NCBI GenBank assembly: GCA_903842755.1
Contig: CAIMNF010000533.1
Span: 1-5,596, forward strand
Reading direction: 5' to 3'
DNA from: Oligoflexia bacterium
GTDB taxonomy: Bacteria; Bdellovibrionota; UBA1018; CAIMNF01
Length of the DNA stretch: 5,596 nucleotides
The stretch's first letter is position 1, and every line of letters starts with the position of its first letter. Shown in pieces: positions 1 through 5,596 of this stretch. Position numbers and translations under genes: made by a program. The notes beneath the pieces were generated by a model that was given only the letters and a program-made list of their open reading frames with translations, made no database searches and had not been told where the DNA came from.

Positions 1-2481
1 GCAACCGATGAAGACCGCGAGGGAGAAAGCATTTCGTTTCATTTGATGGAAGTTTTAAAGCCAAAAGTACCGGTTCACCGAATGGTTTTTCACGAAATCA
101 CCAAGAAGGCCATTTTGCAGGCCCTCAATGATACTCGGCAAATTGACATGCGCTTAGTGCGCGCGCAAGAAACTCGCCGAATTTTGGACCGCTTGGTGGG
201 CTACACCGTGTCTCCGCTCATCTGGAAGAAAATCGCCTTTGGCCTTTCTGCCGGACGCGTCCAATCGGCAGGGTTACGATTAATCGTGAATCGGGAACGC
301 GAGCGGATCAAATTTAAGAGCGCAACCTATTGGGATTTAGAAGCGTCCCTTAAAAAAGGAACGGCGCCTGCCTTTGATGCAAAGTCCATTTCGTGTAACG
401 GAAAAAAAATTGCGACCACCAAGGATTTCGACGAAACAACAGGAAGACTCCTCACCGACAAAGCAGCCGACCTGTTACTGCTTGACGAAGCCTCGGCTCA
501 AAAACTGGTCACCTCTTTGCACCGAGCCGAATTTAAAGTCAATTCGGTGGAAGAAAAGCAGTTCACCCAAAAGCCAGCCATTCCCTTTATCACTTCAACC
601 TTACAACAAGAGGCCAACCGAAAATTAGGAATGTCCGCCAAAGACGCCATGCGGACCGCACAGAGCTTGTACGAGCAAGGCTTTATTACTTATATGCGGA
701 CCGACTCGCCCAACTTATCGCAAGAAGGAATTCAAGGCGCGCGAAACGCGGTGTTGAATCTATATGGAAAAGAGTTTTTGTCGCCGGAACCAAGACAGTT
801 TGCGGCTAAAAATAAGGGCGCCCAGGAAGCACACGAAGCGATTCGTCCCGCAGGAGCCGAATTCCAATTACCACGAGAGACGGAACTCAGCGGGCGCGAA
901 CTTGCGCTTTACGAACTGATTTGGAAGCGTACGGTCGCCTGCCAAATGGCAGAGGCGCAGAAGCTCAGCATTAGCATTCGCGTGGGCGCAACTCATCAAA
1001 ATGATACGGTGATTTTTTCGGCCTCGGGCTCAAGAATTTTATTTCCCGGATTTTTGCGGGCCTATGTGGAGGGCAGCGACGATCCCGAAGCCGCCCTTGA
1101 GGACCAAGAAGTCATCCTCCCCGAACTGAAAACAGGCGACCTGGTCACCATGGAAAAATTAAATGCCCTTTCGCATACAACCAAACCACCGGCCCGATTC
1201 ACGGAAGCCTCCCTCGTACAAACTTTAGAAAAAGAAGGCATTGGACGACCCTCAACGTACGCTTCAATTATTGATACCATCTTAGACCGAGGTTACGTTC
1301 GCAAAGGCGGAAACGCGCTTATTCCCACCTTTACGGGCATTGCAGTAATCCAATTGCTTGAAGATTATTTTCATAACCTGGTGGATTATAAATTTACCAG
1401 CTCCATGGAGCGTTCATTAGACGAAATAGCCGAAGGCGAGCGCGAATACTTACCCTATTTGAAGGAATTTTATTCCGGAAAAACAGGCCTTGCCGAGCAA
1501 GTTAAAGCTCAAGACAAAAACATCAAACCCGAAGAATCGCGCACCGTAAAACTGGAACAAATTAAGGATGTCGAAGTAAAAATTGGACGATACGGCGCCT
1601 ACGTTGTTCAAAAGAAAAACGCCGAGCAGCTAAAGCAAAAAGGGAAGTACGACGACTCGGACGAAATCCACGCCACCATTCCGGACGACGTAGCGCCAGG
1701 GGATTTAACTTCAGCCCAAATTCAGGACCTATTAATTGCGAGCGAAAAAGGGCCGCAAAGCCTAGGAAAACACCCTACCACGGGCGAAGATATTTTTTGT
1801 TTGTCGGGCAGGTACGGTCCTTACGTGCAACAAGGACAGGTCACCGAAGAAAATAAAAAACCAAGGCGCGCCTCCCTTTTAAAAGGAATGGATCCAAAAA
1901 CCATTACGCTTGAGCAAGCGGTAAAATTATTACTCCTTCCGCGCGAGCTTGGTCTTCACCCCGAAAAGCAAAAGCCCGTCCTCACCAATCTGGGCCGCTT
2001 TGGGCCTTACGTGATGTGCGATGGTGAATTTAGGTCCCTCAAAAAAGAAGACAACGTTTTTGAGATTACCTTTGAACGGGCGCTCGCCCTCTTAAAAGAA
2101 GAGAAAAAATCGCGCCGCGGAGCCGAAGTCCTAAAAGAAGTGGGAAAATTAGACGAAGAGCCGATTCAGTTACTGGATGGCAAGTACGGCATGTACCTGA
2201 AGTGGGGTGATGTAAATGCTACGGTCCCAAAAGAAACGGACCCCGAAAAACTCACTCTTGAGCAGGCTTTAGAAATCGTAAAAGCGCGCGCCGAGCAAGT
2301 CGGTGCCGGTAAAGCCGGCGCCATTCCAGGGAAAAAGAAAAAGGGACAAAAAGCAGCTGGAACCGCCGAAAAGAAATCCGCAAAAAAGTCGCCTGATCCG
2401 GCTTCGGATGAGGCGACGATTGCGGCGGCTCGGGGAGCCACTAAGACCAAGAAGACCACGCGTACAAAAAAGAGCAAATAA
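1..2481 (+). CDS. topA: DNA topoisomerase I (type IA), 5'-truncated by window edge
   Basis: This cytoplasmic enzyme relaxes negatively supercoiled DNA by cutting and resealing one strand through a 5'-phosphotyrosine link. The reading frame is open from base 1, and its first residues, ATDEDREGES, are the acidic metal-binding TOPRIM motif (DxDxxGE). The gene therefore starts upstream, and about 100 N-terminal residues are missing by comparison with E. coli TopA. Visible in order (window residue numbers): TOPRIM acids at 3-9, LSAGRVQS near 82, catalytic Tyr231 in ITYMRTDSPNLS, the AHEAIRP motif near 275, and EGIGRPSTYASI near 410. Four C-terminal repeats follow, with cores GRYGAY (529), GRYGPY (603), GRFGPY (665) and GKYGMY (727). 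The last 59 residues include 16 lysines. There are only four scattered cysteines and no CxxC pair, so the zinc ribbons of enteric TopA are absent. All core motifs are intact and the gene looks functional. It ends in TAA, facing the next gene. Confidence 0.97.
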   Translation, partial: ATDEDREGESISFHLMEVLKPKVPVHRMVFHEITKKAILQALNDTRQIDMRLVRAQETRRILDRLVGYTVSPLIWKKIAFGLSAGRVQSAGLRLIVNRERERIKFKSATYWDLEASLKKGTAPAFDAKSISCNGKKIATTKDFDETTGRLLTDKAADLLLLDEASAQKLVTSLHRAEFKVNSVEEKQFTQKPAIPFITSTLQQEANRKLGMSAKDAMRTAQSLYEQGFITYMRTDSPNLSQEGIQGARNAVLNLYGKEFLSPEPRQFAAKNKGAQEAHEAIRPAGAEFQLPRETELSGRELALYELIWKRTVACQMAEAQKLSISIRVGATHQNDTVIFSASGSRILFPGFLRAYVEGSDDPEAALEDQEVILPELKTGDLVTMEKLNALSHTTKPPARFTEASLVQTLEKEGIGRPSTYASIIDTILDRGYVRKGGNALIPTFTGIAVIQLLEDYFHNLVDYKFTSSMERSLDEIAEGEREYLPYLKEFYSGKTGLAEQVKAQDKNIKPEESRTVKLEQIKDVEVKIGRYGAYVVQKKNAEQLKQKGKYDDSDEIHATIPDDVAPGDLTSAQIQDLLIASEKGPQSLGKHPTTGEDIFCLSGRYGPYVQQGQVTEENKKPRRASLLKGMDPKTITLEQAVKLLLLPRELGLHPEKQKPVLTNLGRFGPYVMCDGEFRSLKKEDNVFEITFERALALLKEEKKSRRGAEVLKEVGKLDEEPIQLLDGKYGMYLKWGDVNATVPKETDPEKLTLEQALEIVKARAEQVGAGKAGAIPGKKKKGQKAAGTAEKKSAKKSPDPASDEATIAAARGATKTKKTTRTKKSK

Positions 2482-2493
2482 GACCTCAGGTCT
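2481..2493. repeat. Small perfect palindrome overlapping the topA stop codon
   Basis: AGACCT-C-AGGTCT is a perfect 6-bp inverted repeat around one base. As RNA it could form a 5-bp stem (AGACC/GGTCT) with a 3-base loop. It starts on the last base of the topA stop codon. The bases after it (AACCCCGTT) are not a T tract, so it lacks the second half of an intrinsic terminator. It could be a 3'-end stabilising hairpin or chance. Confidence 0.5.
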
Positions 2494-2549
2494 AACCCCG
2501 TTCACTTTAAGTTTAAAATCTTTTAATCTTGAGCATTCACGGTACTTTG
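2482..2549. other. Convergent intergenic gap with two inverted repeats
   Basis: This 68-bp gap separates the stop codons of two convergent genes, so transcripts from both sides should end here. It holds a short palindrome at its left edge (2481-2493) and an AT-rich inverted repeat (2509-2530). Neither is a GC-rich stem followed by a T run, so no standard intrinsic terminator is visible on either strand. Termination may be Rho-dependent or use these weak structures; this is inference. Confidence 0.6.
2509..2530. repeat. AT-rich near-perfect inverted repeat, possible weak bidirectional terminator
   Basis: Two 10-base arms, AAGTTTAAAA and TTTTAATCTT, flank TC and are complementary at 9 of 10 positions. 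In the + strand transcript the stem could extend outwards through U-G, U-A and U-G pairs. It lies midway between the two convergent stop codons, where a shared terminator would be expected. The stem is almost all A-T and is not followed by a T run on either strand, so its strength as a terminator is doubtful. Confidence 0.4.
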
Positions 2550-4235
2550 CTATGAGTTGGCCCCTAAAATCTCATCACACGTAAGGCCCGCCACAACCTT
2601 TTTCGAATAGTGCACAAGCACATCTTTTTCAGTCATCACTGCTTTCGGATTAATTTTTCTTGCAAGTCCGTTAAGGATCAACTCAAAATCGTCAATCTTT
2701 GCGCCATTAATGCCCGAGATATGGTCCATGACGAGTCGGTAAGTTTTAGTATCATCCAGCGCCTTCCACTGGTCGCCACTCTGATATTCTAATTTGGCTT
2801 GACGATTGACCCGGAGTCGACTTGAAAGTTGAGGGAGCGACAATCCACGCTGGTTCCGAAACGCAACATAGCTGGTATAAAGCCTTTGCAGTAATGCGCC
2901 ACTTAAATCAAACAACTGAACAGGCTCTTCAAACGGAAAAATAGATAAAACATCGGCAACCGTTGCCGGACCTGTGAGAGGCATTACTCTGCGAAAGGTA
3001 CTACTTTCTAAAAACCCAAACACTTCACTGACCTGACTTGCCACTTGAAAAGACTCGCCCCCATTCAGTTCGCTATTGAGTTCGTCCCGCCCGTACTCGA
3101 CCATCGCATCACAAATAAAATTCCCCAACGGGACTCGTCCAGCCGAGAACTCTGCCTTCGTTTCCTTAAAGTGCAAAGGGATCACGACCTCGTCCATTCC
3201 AGCGCTTTGCCGGACTTTTGTGATATGAGCCTTAATCTCCTCGACCAATGGAGCATAAGGCAAAGGTACAACTGTTGAAGACGACCTTACCGTACGAGCA
3301 AGATTCGCTTGATCCGAAAAATCCATAAATTGATAATGATCAAGTTCATTGCGTTCATTCAAATAAACCGCGGTATATTGATAGTTAGACCCCGAATCAA
3401 TCAGCCAACTTTCGCCGATTTGCCCTTGATAGATTTTATGGTCATCTGCCGCTAATGTAAGCCTGATGTGAATGGTGTTGACAATCGTGCTTTGGGTAGC
3501 CATCCAGTCCTGAAGTTGGGTTACTTGATTGCGTAAAGACTCGTATCCGTCATGAACCAAGAGAACCACATCGCTCATGTGATCGTTGGCAGCTTGTTGA
3601 ATTTGATCACGCAAATAGGATTGAAGGTTCAATTGATCACCAAAAATTTGAAAAGGATCCGTTTGAATATAATTACTTTTTCCAAAAAAACCTTCAAACA
3701 TACCCCCAATAAAACGGATTTTTTGATGAGCCCCCCAGTGAATGTCTTGATAGGGTCTAAAAAGTTCTTGCCCATGCGGCATAAGATTGAAGTTCGATCC
3801 GACAAGGTATACCGGATGACCCGAATTTTCGGAGAGAGTTGCGATCAAATCTAAATTTTGATCATAGAAAACTTTATTCCCATTCTTCTTTTTGAAATCA
3901 AACCCGTCATGATTTCCGGCACCCACAAGAACGGTAAAATCTTTGGAGAGGACTTTTAGCATTTCGTATCCCAGGCTCCCCAAATCTTCCTGTGCCCATA
4001 GACTATGCCCACCAAAGTCACCGTTCACGATGTATAGGACCTTGCCGCTCGCATTTTTTTTCAAAAAGTCATCCACCAAAGAACGGCTTGAATAGAGAAA
4101 GTTTTCAATATTCTCGTACTGGGAGTGCTGATCCGATGCTGCAATAATCAATAAAGGAGCCCCTGGCCCGCTCGCATAGGCCAAGCAAAAACTTGCAAGG
4201 GAAGTAAAAAGAAAAAAAGAAAATACACGGAACAT
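2550..4235 (-). CDS. Secreted 5'-nucleotidase/UshA-like metallophosphoesterase with divergent active site
   Basis: This 561-residue protein has the two-domain plan and length of periplasmic 5'-nucleotidases, which hydrolyse nucleotides or other phosphoesters outside the cytoplasm. A Sec signal peptide covers about residues 1-21, with likely cleavage after AYA. The calcineurin-type metal domain shows SDQH (D35, H37), NGD (D73), GNHDGFD (N108, H109, D113), VHDG (H228) and ADDH (D264, H266). Family members normally have GHxH at the last site, so one metal-binding His is replaced by Asp. The C-terminal nucleotidase domain shows PLGNFICDAM (369-378), FRRVMP (414-419) and FPFEEPVQLFDLSG (433-446). 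The usual substrate signatures NGGGIR and GGDG read ESSTFR (410-415) and INGAK (509-513). The fold assignment is firm, but the substrate cannot be stated. The start is secure: an in-frame TGA lies two codons upstream. The Shine-Dalgarno match (GGA) is weak and close. It may be co-transcribed with the exported-protein gene 85 bp upstream. Confidence 0.87.
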   Translation of the reverse strand: MFRVFSFFLFTSLASFCLAYASGPGAPLLIIAASDQHSQYENIENFLYSSRSLVDDFLKKNASGKVLYIVNGDFGGHSLWAQEDLGSLGYEMLKVLSKDFTVLVGAGNHDGFDFKKKNGNKVFYDQNLDLIATLSENSGHPVYLVGSNFNLMPHGQELFRPYQDIHWGAHQKIRFIGGMFEGFFGKSNYIQTDPFQIFGDQLNLQSYLRDQIQQAANDHMSDVVLLVHDGYESLRNQVTQLQDWMATQSTIVNTIHIRLTLAADDHKIYQGQIGESWLIDSGSNYQYTAVYLNERNELDHYQFMDFSDQANLARTVRSSSTVVPLPYAPLVEEIKAHITKVRQSAGMDEVVIPLHFKETKAEFSAGRVPLGNFICDAMVEYGRDELNSELNGGESFQVASQVSEVFGFLESSTFRRVMPLTGPATVADVLSIFPFEEPVQLFDLSGALLQRLYTSYVAFRNQRGLSLPQLSSRLRVNRQAKLEYQSGDQWKALDDTKTYRLVMDHISGINGAKIDDFELILNGLARKINPKAVMTEKDVLVHYSKKVVAGLTCDEILGANS

Positions 4236-4320
4236 TTTCCGTCAAGCTAACATAAAAGACTGATTTGATCTACTGATATACCAATGCTGTTTAATAAATT
4301 ACAGTGCGAAACCGCTCGTC
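4236..4320 (-). other. Same-strand gap upstream of the nucleotidase-like gene
   Basis: This 85-bp AT-rich gap lies between the exported-protein gene and the nucleotidase-like gene, both on the minus strand. I see no intrinsic terminator and no well-spaced -35/-10 pair, so read-through from the upstream gene is plausible but unproven. It contains a dyad-symmetric element (4287-4304) and, next to the start codon, only the weak ribosome-binding sequence GACGGAAA. Confidence 0.5.
4287..4304. repeat. AT-rich dyad CTGT-N10-ACAG, possible operator
   Basis: CTGTTTAATAAATTACAG has 4-base arms CTGT/ACAG, with inner AAT/ATT also matching but offset. It sits about 50 bp upstream of the nucleotidase-like start codon, where a transcription-factor site could act. 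It resembles a LexA box of the E. coli type, but the CTG-to-CAG spacing is 12 bases rather than 10. Function is unproven, and chance in AT-rich DNA is a fair alternative. Confidence 0.3.
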
Positions 4321-4896
4321 CTACTCTTTTCGTGGACACTGCCCTACCTTCTGCGCAATTTCATAGGGCAGAGAGAGGAAAAGTTCATTCATCCGGGTAT
4401 AAGCCTGCTTTTCATTGAGGCGTTTTCCACTATCCGTAGACAAAGTAGTACTCGAACTTTGATCTTTCATTTTGTAGTCGATGGTAATTAGGGCCTTAGA
4501 GCTGTTTACGGGAAAACCTAGTACACTGAGAGTATCGAATGATGTCTTAGATACGGAAATACTGATTGCGGCATCCACAGGCCCGCTTCCGCCGATCGCA
4601 TAGCCTAACTCCCCTAGTTTTGCCTTAATTTGGTCCATTACTTTAGTGGGAACTGGCTCGCTTACTCCTCCGAATACCGAAAACCCTTGTTCGACGGTTG
4701 CAACGCATTTTGCCTTGCTTATTGTCTTTTGATCGGTAGGACAATTCTTAGGTTCGCTCACTTTTTGAACCTGACCCAGCTTTTGAACAAGACTGTCTGC
4801 GGTGTTATTTTGGGCCTCAGATGAAAAGCCAATAAAAGCGACTCCTCCTGCCAACATTATTAATTCAATCGGACAAAATCTAAATTTTTGCTTCAT
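4321..4896 (-). CDS. Small exported protein of unknown function
   Basis: I do not recognise this 191-residue protein. It opens with a clear Sec signal peptide: a basic start (MKQKFRF), a hydrophobic stretch at about 9-24, and a probable cleavage site after SEA (26-28). There is no lipobox, since Cys8 lies before the hydrophobic core. The mature part is about 163 residues with three cysteines (52, 64, 187); C52 and C64 are close enough to form a disulfide. The region from about 84 to 183 reads as helix (VMDQIKAKLGELGY), strand (DAAISISVSK), strand (KALITIDYKMK), then helix (NEKQAYTRMNELFLSL). Small alpha/beta domains of periplasmic lipoproteins and secretion accessory proteins look similar, but this is pattern resemblance only. 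The ATG at 4896 is chosen because it gives a proper signal peptide and has AAAAGGAGGG directly before it. A longer TTG start at 4971 would bury the signal peptide. Confidence 0.8.
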   Translation of the reverse strand: MKQKFRFCPIELIMLAGGVAFIGFSSEAQNNTADSLVQKLGQVQKVSEPKNCPTDQKTISKAKCVATVEQGFSVFGGVSEPVPTKVMDQIKAKLGELGYAIGGSGPVDAAISISVSKTSFDTLSVLGFPVNSSKALITIDYKMKDQSSSTTLSTDSGKRLNEKQAYTRMNELFLSLPYEIAQKVGQCPRKE

Positions 4897-4903
4897 CCCT
4901 CCT
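4897..4903 (-). promoter_or_regulatory. Strong but abnormally close Shine-Dalgarno sequence
   Basis: On the minus strand AGGAGG is followed by a single G and then ATG, so the gap to the start codon is 1 base instead of the usual 5 to 9. No ATG, GTG or TTG lies at a normal distance downstream in frame. The site supports the 4896 start by its strength, but the spacing suggests inefficient initiation. Confidence 0.6.
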
Positions 4904-5028
4904 TTTCGGAAAAAGTAGCCCAATCTTAAGCGAAATTCGTCACCCCCCTCACCGAAGCTACTCGCGCTCAAAAAGGAAAAAAATAATGATTGATCTTTTT
5001 ACACAATTAATATAGATTATCGGCTTCA
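4904..5028. promoter_or_regulatory. Divergent intergenic region with candidate promoters
   Basis: This region separates two divergent genes, so it should hold promoters for both. The stretch 4971-5020 is strongly AT-rich. For the rightward gene a candidate is TTGATC (4990-4995) and TAGATT (5013-5018) with 17 bases between; each hexamer matches the sigma-70 consensus at 4 of 6 positions. That would put the transcript start very near the ATG at 5029, giving a short or absent leader. For the leftward gene I see no convincing -35/-10 pair. Exact boundaries and strengths cannot be judged by eye. Confidence 0.35.
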
Positions 5029-5596
5029 ATGCTAGGTAACTTAAAAGAATTTTTACTCTCAATTTTTGCGAATTTTGGTCCAATCTTGGTGTTTTGGGGA
5101 GGGAACCATTTTGGTGGGCTGCGCATAGCCATCCTCGCGTCCATTGCGTACACAATGGCGGAAATCATCTACTCAAAGATCAATCGAAAACCGATCACAC
5201 TGTTCTTCAAATTTTCAGCAATTACAAGCCTCTTGTTTGGATGTATGGACCTTTACCTCAATCAGTCCACCTTCATTCACTATGAAGCCGTACTGACGAA
5301 TGTGTTCACCGGTGTTTTTTTCGCTTTTGGTGCCTTCGCACCGAAGCCACTCATTCAAGAATTTGCAGAAAAAACCAAAAGAAAATCGCAGTATGATTCT
5401 GCTGATATGAAGCTCTTTTTTAAACTTCTGACCTTGGTCTGGAGTGCTTATTTTTTTCTTAAAGCAGGCTTTTATACGTGGGTCGCGCTCCAACCCATCC
5501 GTGTTGAAGAAAAATTAGCGTTACGCTCTAGTGTGGGTGGAATCAGCTTAGTCATTATGCTGAGCATTTCCATCTTAGGGGGGCGAAGGCTATTCC
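5029..5596 (+). CDS. YciB / intracellular septation protein A-like inner-membrane protein, 3'-truncated
   Basis: The frame is open from the ATG at 5029 to the window edge (189 complete codons, no stop), so the 3' end is cut off. The product is very hydrophobic, with about six membrane segments: roughly residues 8-24, 29-49, 58-77, 86-104, 129-154 and 168-185. Order and local motifs match E. coli YciB (179 residues), a septation- and envelope-linked inner-membrane protein: GPILVFWGG near the start, FIHYEAVLTNVFTGVFF before the loop, PKPLIQEF (105-112) against KKPLIQRM, and LTLVWSAYFFLKAGFY (134-149) against LNLAWAVFFILCGLAN. The family match is from memory of the sequence, not a search. The nearest upstream in-frame codon beyond a few sense codons is TAA (5008), so this ATG is the only good start. 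No Shine-Dalgarno sequence precedes it. It is transcribed away from the exported-protein gene. Confidence 0.72.
   Translation, partial: MLGNLKEFLLSIFANFGPILVFWGGNHFGGLRIAILASIAYTMAEIIYSKINRKPITLFFKFSAITSLLFGCMDLYLNQSTFIHYEAVLTNVFTGVFFAFGAFAPKPLIQEFAEKTKRKSQYDSADMKLFFKLLTLVWSAYFFLKAGFYTWVALQPIRVEEKLALRSSVGGISLVIMLSISILGGRRLF

Noticed and set aside
43..48. TTG/ATG near the left edge as the start of topA
   Set aside because: The frame is open to base 1 and already encodes the TOPRIM acidic motif before this point, so these are internal codons.
2303..2584. Arginine- and lysine-rich 93-codon frame on the + strand
   Set aside because: It lies in another frame of the topA lysine-rich tail and its composition is a by-product of that low-complexity stretch.
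3552..3854. 100-codon + strand frame inside the nucleotidase-like gene
   Set aside because: It is antisense to a well-supported coding domain, with no ribosome site and no recognisable protein features.
4185..4235. Lipoprotein signal in the nucleotidase-like protein, using Cys17
   Set aside because: The residue before the cysteine is Phe (LASFC), which does not fit a lipobox; AYA (19-21) gives a normal signal peptidase I site.
4287..4304. LexA/SOS box
   Set aside because: The CTG-to-CAG spacing is 12 bases rather than the 10 of the E. coli type, and neighbouring genes have no link to DNA repair.
4897..4971. Extension of the small exported protein to a TTG at 4971
   Set aside because: It would add 25 residues before a well-formed signal peptide, and there is no ribosome site near the TTG.
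5215..5493. 92-codon minus-strand frame opposite the YciB-like gene
   Set aside because: It overlaps a membrane protein gene with clear family features, and the antisense product shows no domain or start signal.
1..5596. Defence system, mobile element, toxin-antitoxin pair or CRISPR array
   Set aside because: None of the four genes carries nuclease, transposase, integrase or toxin signatures, and I saw no regular direct repeats or target-site duplications.

Overview
The window is a 5.6 kb stretch of bacterial chromosome holding four protein-coding genes and very little intergenic space. Two genes run off the edges: topA is cut at its 5' end, and a yciB-like membrane protein gene is cut at its 3' end. 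Base composition is moderate by eye, with topA somewhat richer in G+C than the other three genes. I saw no rRNA, tRNA, CRISPR array, insertion sequence or attachment site.

Layout: (1) 1-2481 (+), DNA topoisomerase I, missing roughly its first 100 residues. It ends in four GRYGPY-type repeats and a lysine-rich tail instead of cysteine zinc ribbons. (2) 2482-2549, a 68-bp convergent gap with two small inverted repeats. (3) 2550-4235 (-), a secreted two-domain protein of the 5'-nucleotidase/UshA type whose metal-site and substrate-site signatures are partly altered. (4) 4236-4320, an 85-bp gap on the same strand. (5) 4321-4896 (-), an unrecognised small exported protein. (6) 4897-5028, a divergent intergenic region that should hold promoters for both flanking genes. 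(7) 5029 to the window end (+), an integral membrane protein that I assign to the YciB / intracellular septation protein A family.

Organism: the two Sec-type signal peptides on soluble proteins, a UshA-like periplasmic enzyme and a YciB-like inner-membrane protein suggest a Gram-negative bacterium. The TopA C-terminus (repeats plus basic tail, no zinc ribbons) is unlike that of enteric bacteria and points away from Gammaproteobacteria. I cannot name the phylum with confidence.

How the genes relate: topA is housekeeping and converges on the rest. The exported protein and the nucleotidase-like protein share a strand and could be co-transcribed, both products being sent out of the cytoplasm, but no sequence feature proves a joint function. 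The YciB-like gene is transcribed away from this pair. The window looks mostly ordinary. The points most worth a second look are the altered active-site motifs of the nucleotidase-like protein and the unidentified exported protein upstream of it.
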